From contig OX387605.1 of the NCBI GenBank assembly GCA_947568835.1, positions 16,868,418 to 16,932,417 on the forward strand: 64,000 nucleotides of DNA. Reading direction: 5' to 3'. Source of the stretch: Protonemura montana (lineage: Eukaryota > Arthropoda > Insecta > Plecoptera > Nemouridae). A model generated the notes under the pieces. It saw nothing but the letters and a program-made list of their open reading frames with translations. It ran no database searches and was not told the DNA's origin. Of the stretch, positions 1-12,700 are shown in pieces (position 1 is the first letter of the stretch; each line of letters begins with the position of its first letter). The position numbers and the translations under genes were made by a program.

Positions 1-3000
1 CCATTCTCGCCTTGAATTTGTTTTACATCCAGTGAAGACTTCGTTTTCTTATTGAGCAAATGAAGGATGGTGTCTCCCAGAATTTTGGGAACCTGTCAGC
101 TTCGTTGGAAAAACCGCGTTCACGTTTGGTAGGAAGTCGCCTGAAACGCAGTACTCACTTTTCTTCAAATTAAAACTGTTTATTTTTTCTGCGTGTGGAC
201 TACAGTCTAGTGTTTGAAAGAAGATACCAGCACAAGGGCTGCCCCCTGTAGTATTTCAGTTATTTTATCAGGGGCCAAATTTTAAAAATACTTGTCATCT
301 GCAAAATAATTCCGAAAATTATCAAAATTGGTAGAAAAAACTGACAATAGCTGGAAAAAGAAAAGATCTTCGCACGACAAACGCATTAGGGCTAAAGTAA
401 AATGGCGGAAATTAGCGGAGATGGTTGCAGTGTTTTTTTAAATGACAGTTGGACCGCATGTCATACCACAACGACCGGTGGCGTCTCTGCCAGGAACACA
501 TGTGCTCTCCCTAAACGGAGTATCAAAGCAATTAATTATATTGCACAAGTTTCCAAAATAGTTTCTGTTTACAGTCCGTTGAAATTCGTTTTGGTTAAGC
601 TAATACTCCCTGGGCACTGTAGATTTTTCTTCAAAGTACAGCGCTTATTATGTTTAACTGTGAGCTATTTTCCATAACAATACGCTACACACACACAATA
701 AGCAAAAATAAAATAACCAACAATTTCACTCTTCTATGGTTGTTCATTATCTGATCAGATTTCGTTCCATTATTGCAGTCAGTTTGAAATGAAATAAAAT
801 GCGATGGCACATTCTCCATCATACTTTGGTAACATTCGATAATCCAAATTTGTCAAATACGTAAGCGCGTATCAATGTTTATTGGCAAAGCAATTACTGG
901 CATATGACTCTGGAATTCTGAAATATTCATTTTATTGTACCGTGTACGCTTTACAGTCACCATAAAATTAGTTTTGATGAGGTCCTTTTAGTAGCGTACA
1001 CGCGAGTTTATAGCCCAGTTGTGTGTCCCATGCAAATTTGGGGAAGCATTTTGCAACGAGATGTAGTCAATTATTTTATAACTAAAGCAATTTAGCAAGT
1101 GCATGACTTAAATAAGCAAAACAACAAACGAATTATTGGTAGCGATTGCGGGGACGACCGAGTGGGACGACCACGAAAACATACCGATCACAAATTTGAC
1201 TACGGTCCACTTTATTGTTAATTGTTCTACTTATTTCCATATTTTTTTAAGTAGCATACTCCAGGCTCTTCGACAAACAAGACGCATCAACATATTATTA
1301 TAGTTTTCTGTCCACAAGTGTATCTGCACCTACGCGCCAGGCATTTTCTAATATCGTTATTTCAGTAAATTGATTGATTGTTGTTTCAAATGACGCACTG
1401 TTTTGATAACTCGCCCTGTGGCACAAGTCTAATGGCGTCGGTGAACGAGGATGATGATGACATAAAACCTTGCCTTAAAGGGAGGAGGTGAAACCCGGTG
1501 CCAGCACGTAGCCTACTTCTGTCGAAGAGCATCAAGGCGACCACTGGCTTAACGCCCTTCTCAAAGAATGGTACAAATCGGACAACCCGTACAGTACAGA
1601 TCATTAATATGATAGTCATCCATTCAAAACCTGACCTAGCGCAGTGATGTCGATGATCTAACGAGAACCGGTGTTCCCAAAACGTCGAACCGTTCGGCCG
1701 TCGGGCATTTCAAGAGCCAAAAGCAAATCTTTTGTGAAATAGAAATGTATTTAGCGCAGAATATAGGTCTACCTCTATTCGCACATAACTAAACACTAGG
1801 AACCTAGGGTAGATGGTAGAACCAGAACTATGCCAATATCACATCACTTTCCTCATTAGACACTTGCCTCGTGCAACATAGTTGGAGCACATAGTATAGG
1901 TTTACCGGGGATCTGTTCGAGACGACTGTCGCCTTCCTTCGGGAAGTGTAATTAAATTCCCTGAATGACGAGATTCGACATAAGATGTTTGTGAAACGTC
2001 ATGCATACCTATGCGTGTACCATCACGCTTTTCATCTAGAGATCTTTGAAACACTAATTTATATTACCGTCTGCCTCATATTCGTGCTAGTTGACAAGAA
2101 TAATTAAATTCAGAGCAAAGCATGCAAAAGTAAAGTATCTTTCATTTGCTCTTTATTTACGTGGAACAAACCCCGTTTTTTTTAACCAGTTGTATGTTTT
2201 ATTAGGCAATGGAAACACGAGGTGTGTTTTTTTTTTTTTTGGTTAAAGTTACCTTTCCGGGTCTTCTTTATTCCACATGTAAAGTGACCGGCTTACAGAA
2301 ACGACCCTTGCTACGTGCCAGGCATGCGTAACCTGTAGTAAACACTCGTGCATGTACTTTACTAGCAACATGCGTAAGCTGACTCGGTAAAAGTTCCCAA
2401 TTACCGCTGGTGTACACATGAAGAACTTACGCAAAACGTCTACGTCGTGATTTGTCAAATTTGTTATCAAATCTCCAGAAACAATCCAGGGCACAGGCAC
2501 ATAGCGTAACAAGCTGTGTAAATATTTGTGAGTTTTCCGATGAGCGTGACTCGAAACGATTTTCTTTCGTGTTGGCCGGAAAAGCGACGTCGTTCTCCGA
2601 CGAAGCTGGAGGCTTGGAAAACGTGATTTGAATATCCGCTAATCATTTAGAGAGGCTTGGAAAAAGTACAAGCATTTAGCGTCGAGAAAAAAAACTGCTT
2701 CACGAGGAAATCTGCTATGAATGGGCTGGAAAATAGGAGAAAACTGCATCGAGGTAAAACCACGTAAATTCAGAAGTATTAACTCTCGAGTTCCTTGAAC
2801 TATTGTGAATGTTTTCACTACATTTCTCCTTTCATTAGGTTCAAAATAATTGTGTGCATGCATTCAGTTGACTTTCTGTTTAAATTAAATTTAAATACAA
2901 AATTTTAAATAACATTTCACCAGCAGGTTTACTCAGGACAACTAAGTTGTTAGGAAACTGAGGACAGAAAATGTTAGGACTAAGTATTTTTGCACGTACT

Positions 3001-6000
3001 TATTTTTAGCTCAATTCTCTATTTTACTTTAAATGCATGAAGCACTTTATTTGACATGAACGTGCATACGACGTACTGTTTGCGAAAATCCTATAAAACA
3101 TTTATATAAGTTCTTACTCGATGCAACGTGAATTGTGTCAATCTGACAACACAAGCAAACACAAACAAACATGCAAGGAAATAAACTTTATATTGGTATT
3201 GTTTTCGGAAACTGCAGGGTGCAACTGCAATCGAAGCCGAATACAGTGTAGAAAAAATCCAACCACAATTTATCACTGGAAAATTAAATTCACTGAAAAA
3301 TACATAGTAGGCTCGTCGCTCACGGTATTGGCTAAAGTAGTTGCTTAATATTTGTGTGGGATGGATCCTAAAAGAAATTCTACGCATTGAAATTTCCAAA
3401 GAAGAGCGTATGGCACTTCCATCAACTCAAAAGAAGCATATTAAGCAACAATATTAATGCATTTAATGTATGTCTGTAAACCAGCATCTTTGTATGTTTT
3501 ATGGTAAAATGACAATAAACTACTACTACTACTACTACTACTACTATTGGAATATGATCAACTTTGGACACATCACTTTTTTAAACGAAACTTCTGATTT
3601 GGCGCTGATTTTTTCAGTAGTAAGTTAAGTAGTTAACAGACCGTTAACAAACAATCCTAATAAAAAAATAGATTTTAGGTTTGCTGATGCCAAGTAAATA
3701 CAAAATTAATGGGCTGTTAAATTTTTAACAGGACAATGAAAAAGCGGCCCTTTAACTGTTTTTTCTTGTATCCTAGAATGATCAACGAAACTGAGAATGA
3801 ATGTTTGTTTCAAGCCTTACAATTTTCTAGGTGCTAGGGGTCGAAATATATATCTGTGTTATTCTTAAGAACCGTAATTTTTCCAAAGCACCCAAGCCAA
3901 ATAACGTCAAATTTGATTCTGTTTTTCGGAATTGTGGTTACAATTTGTTTTAGTAATCTTCTTATTCATAACTAGGGCACACAAAAATGTGTTAAAATAT
4001 AATTTTAAAATGTGATTACCCTTTAAAGAAACTATTGTGTTCGTTTTCAAGCATCCTTTACATTTTCTTCGCTTTTTTTCTCACACGCCCTGTTGGTTCT
4101 CCAAACTAGAAACCGCACTAACCGAAGGTAAAGCATCATCGCGATCATGACAGAAACGAAGGCTGAAGGCCTTACACGAGATCACAACACATTTTAACGA
4201 ACAGTACCCTAGTTCCACTCACCACTGTGCATATATGCGTTATATACGCGGGCAGGCTTATTGTAATAGTATTTAGCCTCGAGGGAATTCAGACGATACA
4301 TGCTAGGTTCATCTTTCTTCCATTAAAACTATAGCCTGCAGGAAAACAATGCACAATCCAGGCCACAGATAACAAGGGCAAAATCTGCTCCCAGCCATTT
4401 GTTAGTAAACTACATGTAATTGAGCTTCTCATTCGGCTCGTGTGCTATGCATGGATGCATGCATCTGCATTTCTGCATTTAAGAAACAAGCCATTAGTTA
4501 TGTTATTGAAGCAATGTGCAGCTTTTAGTTGTGATCGCAGCTGTGGTTTAGTTCCTCTTGATTGCCTAATATAATCTAATTCAATGTTATCCGATAATTA
4601 TTGAGGTTTAACAGTAGTCACCAAATGTATATTGTATAATTGGCATCGAATGAGACCCGAACCATATGCGAGAGCAAGGGAGATGGTGAATAAAATATTA
4701 TGGAATTTACCATGAAACTTGTAATGAAAACAACTGCTGAATGATAGCATTCTCTACTCAAGGTGGTAAACAGATACTGCGTACCAGTTTTTAAATGTGT
4801 TTAGGTAATTTTATCTTAAGTTCTATGATATAAAAAAATGCGGTAGTACTTTTCATACGCCAACGGTCCCAAATGTTTGTTTTTATTTTATTTTTTTTTC
4901 AGAGACAATGAAATGCTCTCCCGAGTTAGGTACTGCATTTTTGTAGATCGTGTAGTTCCATGGAAAAACATTGTGTTCTGCTAACAGTTTTTGAGCAAAG
5001 AAATTTCATTTCATTTCAGTTACAACGATATATATAACGACTCCTGCGGGAATGAAACAATTATGTTTAATGTTAGAAAAGCGGTCTAATATGCATATGT
5101 TATTTGTTTTTAATTCGTTGATGTTAATTATAAAGTTCAACATTTTGAAGATATAGGACCGGTTGATAAGTTATAACAGAATGAAATATAAATACCATTC
5201 AAATAAGCGTTAATCAAATGGTCATGCTATAATTATTTTTTTTAATCGGATCGAGCTCCAAACAAATCAACTTCAGGTAATAAATAATACGCCCTGGCTT
5301 TACTTGCATTGATATCTTTATTATTTGGTATTGCAGCAATTTCCGAACCAAAGACCTCACGCCGCCCAATCCAAACTTACAGAGCATCTGTGCCAGGCAG
5401 CGATCGCTTCAAAACGATTTTTTTTAAAGAACTCTTGAAACTAGATTTTGAAACATTGGCTAAAGAGTTAATTAACCATAAAACCGTAGAAAACATAATT
5501 ACCTCTTCTCCGGATTCATAGTAAAACAACTTGTAATCAAATTTGCAAACCCTCCAGTACTAAATCAATCACTAACGGAAGCGATGCTTGAGTGAAACTA
5601 GTTAACATGAAACCCAATTAATAAATTAACACAACGATTTTAACAATTTAACGATCGGCTTGATAGAACAGTAAAATCGTTGAGGTACAATCAAAGCACT
5701 AGTGTTAAAATGTTTCCTCGAAAAATATCCGGCAAAGTCTACTTGACCGACAAAAATGGAGGATGCTCATAGGTGATGTCACCGTCGTCTTGAGTCTTAG
5801 AAATTGCATTTCGTTATTTCTCGCAGATTACTCGCATTTGAGACTGGTTTACGTTCAATTCGATATTTTGAGTAAAAATTATTTAATTGCAGAATTTTTT
5901 AAAAAGGACGACCGCAAGCTCAATCGGGTGCCACCTATCGTTACCACGTGTTGCCGGCTCGTTTTATCAGCAGAAAGTTTAACATTAACGCCAACCCTCC

Positions 6001-9000
6001 GAATTTATCTTTAAAGTGAATGATAGAACGCTTAAGCCGACATTTATACACGATCGAGTTGTTTTTTTATAAATTGATGTGTGGTTTTCAGCCTGGTATA
6101 TTGTCTATACTGATTGTCATCAATTTCACCCAGGTTCCACAGCCAGAAATGCTGACTCTCGCGTATTGCACTTTGGGTCGAGTAATGGCGTGGGCAGGGA
6201 GGCAGTAGGTACAACAAGAATTGATCCTGCGAGCAGTCGTCTCACACTTTCCCCGGGCTAACGCAATTTTCTACTGGCGAAATGGGACTCTACACTTTCC
6301 CGCTCATACGCTTTGTGCATGACCTACCAAACTCGAGATCAAAAACAAAAGTTTGTGCTGTCCGTTGTGAAATCGATGTGGAATTTACTGGTAAAAAGAA
6401 TCGGGATCATTTTCAAACAGGAAAGTCGAGCGTTTTCACTGTTTGAAAATCTGGAACGTTGGAGAAATTTCGTTTTTTCTTCTGGATAGGTGAAACTAAA
6501 ATTTGCTTTTTTTTATGTGTGTGTGAACGTACCAAGTAAGAAGAATTCAATATTTTTTATGCTTTTGGTTGGCTGAAAATATTTTTGAAATTTAGTTATT
6601 AGTTAATAGTTAAATTTACGGGTATATTGAAACAATTAATTTTACTGCAGCTTATAAACTATAATATCTTCTTCATTTTGTAGGCTAGGGCATCCCGTAG
6701 TTAATGATAATATGGCAATTAAATATTACTTTTAATTAACATTACACAAGATAATAAATCCTTGCTGCCACTATTAATTCGAAACACCAACAGCAATGCC
6801 GACAAAACAGCAGCCGGTGAACTTTATTTATAGCCACTCCATTTCTATTAATTACTGTACACCCATTTTAATTAGGTGGGAAATTGTAAATCAATACTTT
6901 GTAATGTACACGGTACTTGTTCAATATTTGGTTTGTATACGGCCAATTGGCTTTCATTGGATGGAAAATATTTCATGTGTGTATGCGTGTGTGTACGAAA
7001 ATATTTTGCAACTAGAGGCGTTTTGAAAATTCTGTTCTGTACATGTCGTCTATACATAGGTACACACCATGGAAAATTCAATGTTTTCCCAGAATAATCT
7101 ACTGAAATATAATTTTCTTCTGAAACACAACACTGGCCATGGGCAGACCGTAGGGACTGCATAACTAACACAAAACATGTGTGAAATGGAAATTATTTGT
7201 GGTTAAACTAGCACTTTTTCACCGTACCCGATCACATGTAAGCAATTTATTCGCTCACTGGTCATTAGTTTTCAATTATTCGAATCGATCTGCAGGGATG
7301 CGAACAATCACGCTCAAATCACCCACTGGTGCGCAATGATTTGTCTCGTGCTGCGGTACAAACGCCCAATAATTGCCTATATAGCGCCAAGCCATGTCCA
7401 AGCCATCCTGCACCAGGAAAAGTCAAAAACCCTCCACAAAAATCTCGTCAATAGAGCCCCGGGTAATTTTGGTTAATACCAATTCACTCTCCTATCAGAG
7501 TCAGACATGAAAAAATTATCTCTTCGGAAACTTTCTGGAAAAAGTTTCTGATGAGGTCCTTCGGAAAAGTGATACTATACGTGTATGGGCAATTTAAGTC
7601 ACCGATTTTTTTTCGGGCCTTTTTTTTTGGTTCCTTTACTAGAGTTTGACCGGCGCCTTGCAGTCTATCATTCATGTATCCGACATAGAGGTGACGGCCA
7701 CTCAATCAACATGTCGCACCAATTGCACTGCTGTGTGGGTGTCAGACAGGCGCCCGTCGATAGAGCGCAGCACAGCGCTTTGGGAGTTCAATGTTAACAT
7801 CCCCCTCACTCTACCATACGAACATTCTCTGTGGATTACGTGCATGGACAAATATTTAATCCACATTATGTTCGACTTGCCAAAAAATTCAATCGCCGAA
7901 TTCAGTCATTGGACACAAGATTTATTGGCCATAAATTTCAATATAGTGTGGATTATAATAATGTATATCGCGGATAATTGATATCCAAAACATTTAAAAA
8001 AATACATCTTTACATTTATATGTATTGACTGACGGTCATTATAGACGGTAGAAAACATGTATTTCCATTCGAGATGCGCAATGAGCACATCGGCAGGATA
8101 GTTCATGAACCAAAAATGCTATAACACTCCGATTCATAGCTTTATAAGAATTAGGGGCTTAGCTAAGTAACCTTTCTCCTTTACTTTATATAAAGACCTT
8201 TGAGTGATACTAAAAGTGAAGCTGGGGGTGAATTAACAAGATGTGCCTGAGTTAACAGGCACGCTCTCGTAGAGGGTTGGGACCTCGTTAAACGAAAAAT
8301 AATTCGTTGTGGAGGCAAAATGAACGTGCTGCTACCTAATTCCCGCATAAAGAGTTGACACGAGCGTAACTCGGATTACAACGATGATTAGAGAGGCATT
8401 TCATTTCACTATATTATAAAGGAAGGGGTTGGATGCTGTAAGGAAAAGTAAATAATATATTTATAAAACTGGGCTCTGCTTTTTAAATGCGTTTGGAGGA
8501 AATAAACGTTGGAAAAACTCGTAAGCCCGGACGAAGCCCATTGTCTGAAGAAAAGTCTGGGCAGGCTAAAATCTGATGGCCAATTCTCGTCTTAGTATGT
8601 GTCATTAGCAAAGGGGCCTTTCCTAGAGCGGTCATTTGGCGGTGCTACTATGGTGCTAAATACGACCGGCGGTGTTATATAACCCGAGCTAGAGTGGCAC
8701 TTTTCAACAATGCTACAGTTTGTTGATTTCAGCACGGTATTTTGGAGGTGCTACAAATTAACAATATCAACAAGGCATACTGGGCTTTAGCTGATCTTCA
8801 CAATGCAGTGAGGATAAAGAAACCAATTGCATGTAGCTTAGCCAGAGACACTGGCACTCTAGGTCGCGGTTTCTGCTTGATGCTATGACGGTGAAGGTCC
8901 CAGAACACCAATCGTATGAGCGTGTGTATACATTTCGGCATATCATCTCAAATTTAAATTTAAGGTCGATTAATTTTCATATCATTCATAGTCTACACAA

Positions 9001-9622
9001 ACCAACCCCATGTCATATATATATTTTTTTTAATTTCCTCGTATTAATATTTAATCCGCATTTATAGACATACAAAATTCTCATGCCTCGAGTAAACCAC
9101 ATTATTCACACCGCTTCTCGGCATGCAGTGAAACGTAACTTCATTATCGTATTTCACTTTTCCCCGAGCTATCTTTCACGAAACACTGATTCACCAGCCG
9201 CTGTGCGCCCTTTGCGCCCGCCACCCATTTCTCATTTCTGCCCATTAATTTGTCCCCGGGCCGAGCTAATCTGTAATTGCCCTTTGGCACGTGGGAAGCC
9301 AAACCACCTCTCACCTCATCTCTTTGTGCTTATCACCCCAGATGAGCGCCAATGGTTCGGTGCCCTCCCCCTCAACCCTCCCACCCACGCCCATGGTAGG
9401 CGATATAATGTGCCAGACCACGAATCGATAGCTGACAATCGACTAAACTCGTGATTACTTCTTTTGGAAAATAGATAGCCTTTTCGGTTTCTATAGTTGG
9501 AAAAGTAATTGAAAATATTCCTGCCATGTACGAAGTAGATAGCATATCATTTCGACGGAGAAACTTGCGGCTTGTGGTCGTACTGACTGGAATCTTAAGT
9601 GAGCGGTTCCGTTTTGTTGCAG
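1..9622. other. Intron or upstream sequence 5' of the first recognised side exon
   Basis: The first recognised exon opens one base into a codon and with Ig2, so this stretch is probably intron. I looked for an exon carrying the Side Ig1 signatures (a YRC.VDF-like block, or a WSDP-like block) and found none. Open frames here are short and have no family likeness. Only simple repeats and the retroelement tail near 3.5 kb stand out. Confidence 0.5.
3470..3546 (+). mobile_element. 3' tail of a non-LTR retroelement (LINE or SINE) with (ACT)9
   Basis: The stretch holds TTGTATGTTTTATGG, then AATGACAATAAACT, and runs directly into nine ACT units (3519-3545). A 3' end of this kind, with AATAAA followed by a trinucleotide microsatellite, is typical of CR1/L2-like LINEs and their SINE partners in arthropods. 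No coding part is visible upstream, so this is a 5'-truncated copy or SINE end. Confidence 0.55.
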
Positions 9623-9739
9623 TTCCACCCGAGAAGTTGATGATAATGGATGATAAAGGCGGTGGAAATATTCCACAATACATCCTGGGACCGTACAACG
9701 AAGGATCGTCTGTGGATATCACCTGCGTGGCGTACGGAG
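9623..9739 (+). CDS. side: side-like exon a: first half of Ig2
   Basis: The acceptor is tttgttgcag and the donor is GGAG|gtaagt. The exon is entered one base into a codon (G|TT) and left one base into a codon. It reads [15 protein letters not shown]..., then [18 protein letters not shown], containing the first Cys of Ig2. The VPP start is where the Side family passes from Ig1 to Ig2. Confidence 0.9.
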
Positions 9740-12700
9740 GTAAGTGATACGCTTCAACTGTACCAGCTGGTCGTTACCCTCGGGGAATGCTTAATCAAAT
9801 ACACAATTTCACAGCGAAATGCAGTCTGCAATGAAGTGGATAACTGCAGACAATTTGAAAAAAATATTTCCTATAATTTTCTTCTGGAAGAAAATATCGA
9901 GAGACGAGGCCAACCAAACCAGACCGTTATCCACAATAGATAGTCAATCGATTACTGCGGATTTTATAGAATAGGGCTATAACTTATAAACCGTTTCAAA
10001 TCCTCAGCCAACGGCTTTACTATATAGATCGCAGCAGGATGTCGACCTGTGGGTTAGTACTGTGAATCTATAGTACAGACCAACAGTTGCTTGGGGAATT
10101 CCCAATTTTCTTTTCCAATATACCTATCGAACCAATTTTTTAAGTAATTGTTCAGATTCTCCTTTCATTTATCGAAACTAACAACTTTTCCGAAAGATAG
10201 CCACTGCCAATTCCTCATAACCAACATTTTTCACATTTTCCAACCCTTAATCTAGCTTCCTCACAGTAAAATTGCCCTTTACGTTGAACGCCTACCGTGG
10301 CTTTTCCAGGTCGTCCGAGTCCCCGCGTAACCTGGTGGCAAGAGAACGCCCTCCTGGACGACTCGTACGAGACCAGCGCCGACCGAAGGGTCCTGAACGT
10401 CCTCCGCGTAGAGAAGCTGGGACGCCGTCACCTGCATACAGTGTTCACCTGTCAGGCAACTAACAACAACCTGATAGCCCCCGTATCCAGCGCAGTCACG
10501 CTCGACATGAACTGTAAGTCACATGAAATTATACACCCCCTCGTCGCTTAGACCTTCGCTACCTTAGCTGACTACTAATATCTTAGAGCTAATATCGTTG
10601 TACACTCTTAAGAAAGAGCTCTGCGAACATCTATCACTCCGTGTTTACCAAAAAATGGAGGAAGACTAGTGTCGTATAGTCAGTGTGTTTTAGTACCACA
10701 CACATAAAAGACTTCCGAAAATAAAAGACTAGTTTATTTGATTATGTGAAACTAAAGGAAAGGATTTCCCCTAGAAATTCGCTGTAATTCGGCAACCCTT
10801 ATCCATAAAACAAATGAAATTAAGATAAAAGGTCATTATTTATTAACTTTCCATGGAAGGGGATCCCAGCACATGTTTTGTATTAGATAAAGTAAACTAC
10901 ATATGTTTGAGTTAATGTCGGAATGCCGCGAAACGCAATGAGGGATACCGTTGCATATGTTGATTAATTACTAAACGCTCGGGGAAAAGCTGCAAGTGGG
11001 AAATTTCATTATCCAGACGCTAGAAGCGCGGCGTGACGCGGTTCTGTGTGCCGGTTCTGTGCTGCGCAATCTATGGCCACGTTCCACACCTGTAGACGAT
11101 GCGTCAGCTCGTTCCCTGTTCCCAGTTCCCTGTTCCCGGTCTCTCACTTCCCGCCGATCTCGCACCCTTCTCGCAGGCGCAATCCCGCGGTCTCGTGTAA
11201 TTAATTATTCTTCAGGGAGCTTTTTGATTAATGGCTACCAGTTGAGTTTCACTTTATACGAAAATGTGTGGATTCGGGAGGGATTGCCACTGCTAGCAAT
11301 AAAAGTAGACAACTCAACGATCAGTATGTGTTAAATTTCGCAGCGTTTTCGCCATTTGTAACGATAATGGATGTGGCTGGGCCACAATAATACTTTTATA
11401 GAGACTAGAATAACTGTGATGTATAGCCGTTATTCATAAACAACGATTGGCCGATATAATTCAAATCAACCGAAAGCGGAAGAAAAAAATCTGTAGCCGA
11501 GTAGCACGTTCTTCCTCTGTAACATGCTTGATGAAACCGTTCTGTCTACGTCGTGCTGTGATGGCCATTTTCTGTGAGGTATCGAGTTGAGTTGAATAAT
11601 TTTACAGACTCTTACGCTATATTGCAAAATTGAGTGGAAGTTTCAGCACGAGTCTCGCCGACATTTTCTCAAGACATAGGAAAGCTGATTTTTTTACATC
11701 TCTGCTGCATTTTCTTGTCAAAGGAAACTCTTTTCTCGTTTAAGCGAATCATTCGCGTTCTACTAGTCTCTTTGGGTGGAGTGGAGAAAGGCTTCCTGCA
11801 TGCCGCTAAGACTGCACTTGTGTCGGACTCAAAGAGCAAATCAAGTTAGTCTCGGACAGCAGTGCCAGCGATCTAGAACCTGATCCTGATCGCAGTCGCC
11901 AGTCCAGCTGGAGACTGAAGATAATATTTTCCTAACTACCTTAGAATGGATTTCCATCTGGTTCTGCGATTTATTCCCCTCGAGTTAGCATAATCTTCTA
12001 CTCAAATATATAAACTTGAACGCAGTTATAAGTTGCATATTTTAATGAATTTAGCGCGCTTTATCTTACAAAACACAGCGTTTCCGTATATATTCAGAAT
12101 GTAAAGACATGTACCTAAATTTAATTACGAATTTCAAGCATCAGAGGATCTTATATTCTCAAGTAGTATCTTATTGATTTTCCTCTCAATTACATTCGTA
12201 GAATTGAATAGAGCCGTTATCATCCCGTTTCGACTATTATTCAAATTTTGCTTTCGTTGTTTGACTCCAAGTGTAACATCCTCGTTTTGTTTCCGCATGC
12301 TCGGAGCGGCCGGCAAAGTTTCTAACTGCACAATCGCAATAATTCTGTCTTTGAACGCAAACAGTATCCCCTTGGGTGCAGCCCCGGTGTACCCCGTCCC
12401 CCGACCACCGTCATTACTCGCTATTATCTACGCCAGTTCTACGTGAAGCTACACGGGGTGACGTGTCTACACCAGGCGTGCACCGAAGCTATACCGGATC
12501 ACGTTTCATCCCTAGCAAATTAAACATAGATATTAAATAACAAGCGTATATCGCTTTTCAACTACAAAATCGAGCGGATATACCTACCTGGATGGAATGC
12601 CGGAATGAAAATATACGGAAGTGAACCTTCCACTAACACAAAGATTTTCTATATTTAATTCCGTGTCTCGGTAGAATTAATTTCAACGAATAAACCACTC

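Noticed and set aside
7646..7981. 111-aa frame tested as the missing Ig1 exon
   Set aside because: Cysteine spacing and the absence of the Trp and YRC-type blocks do not fit Side Ig1.
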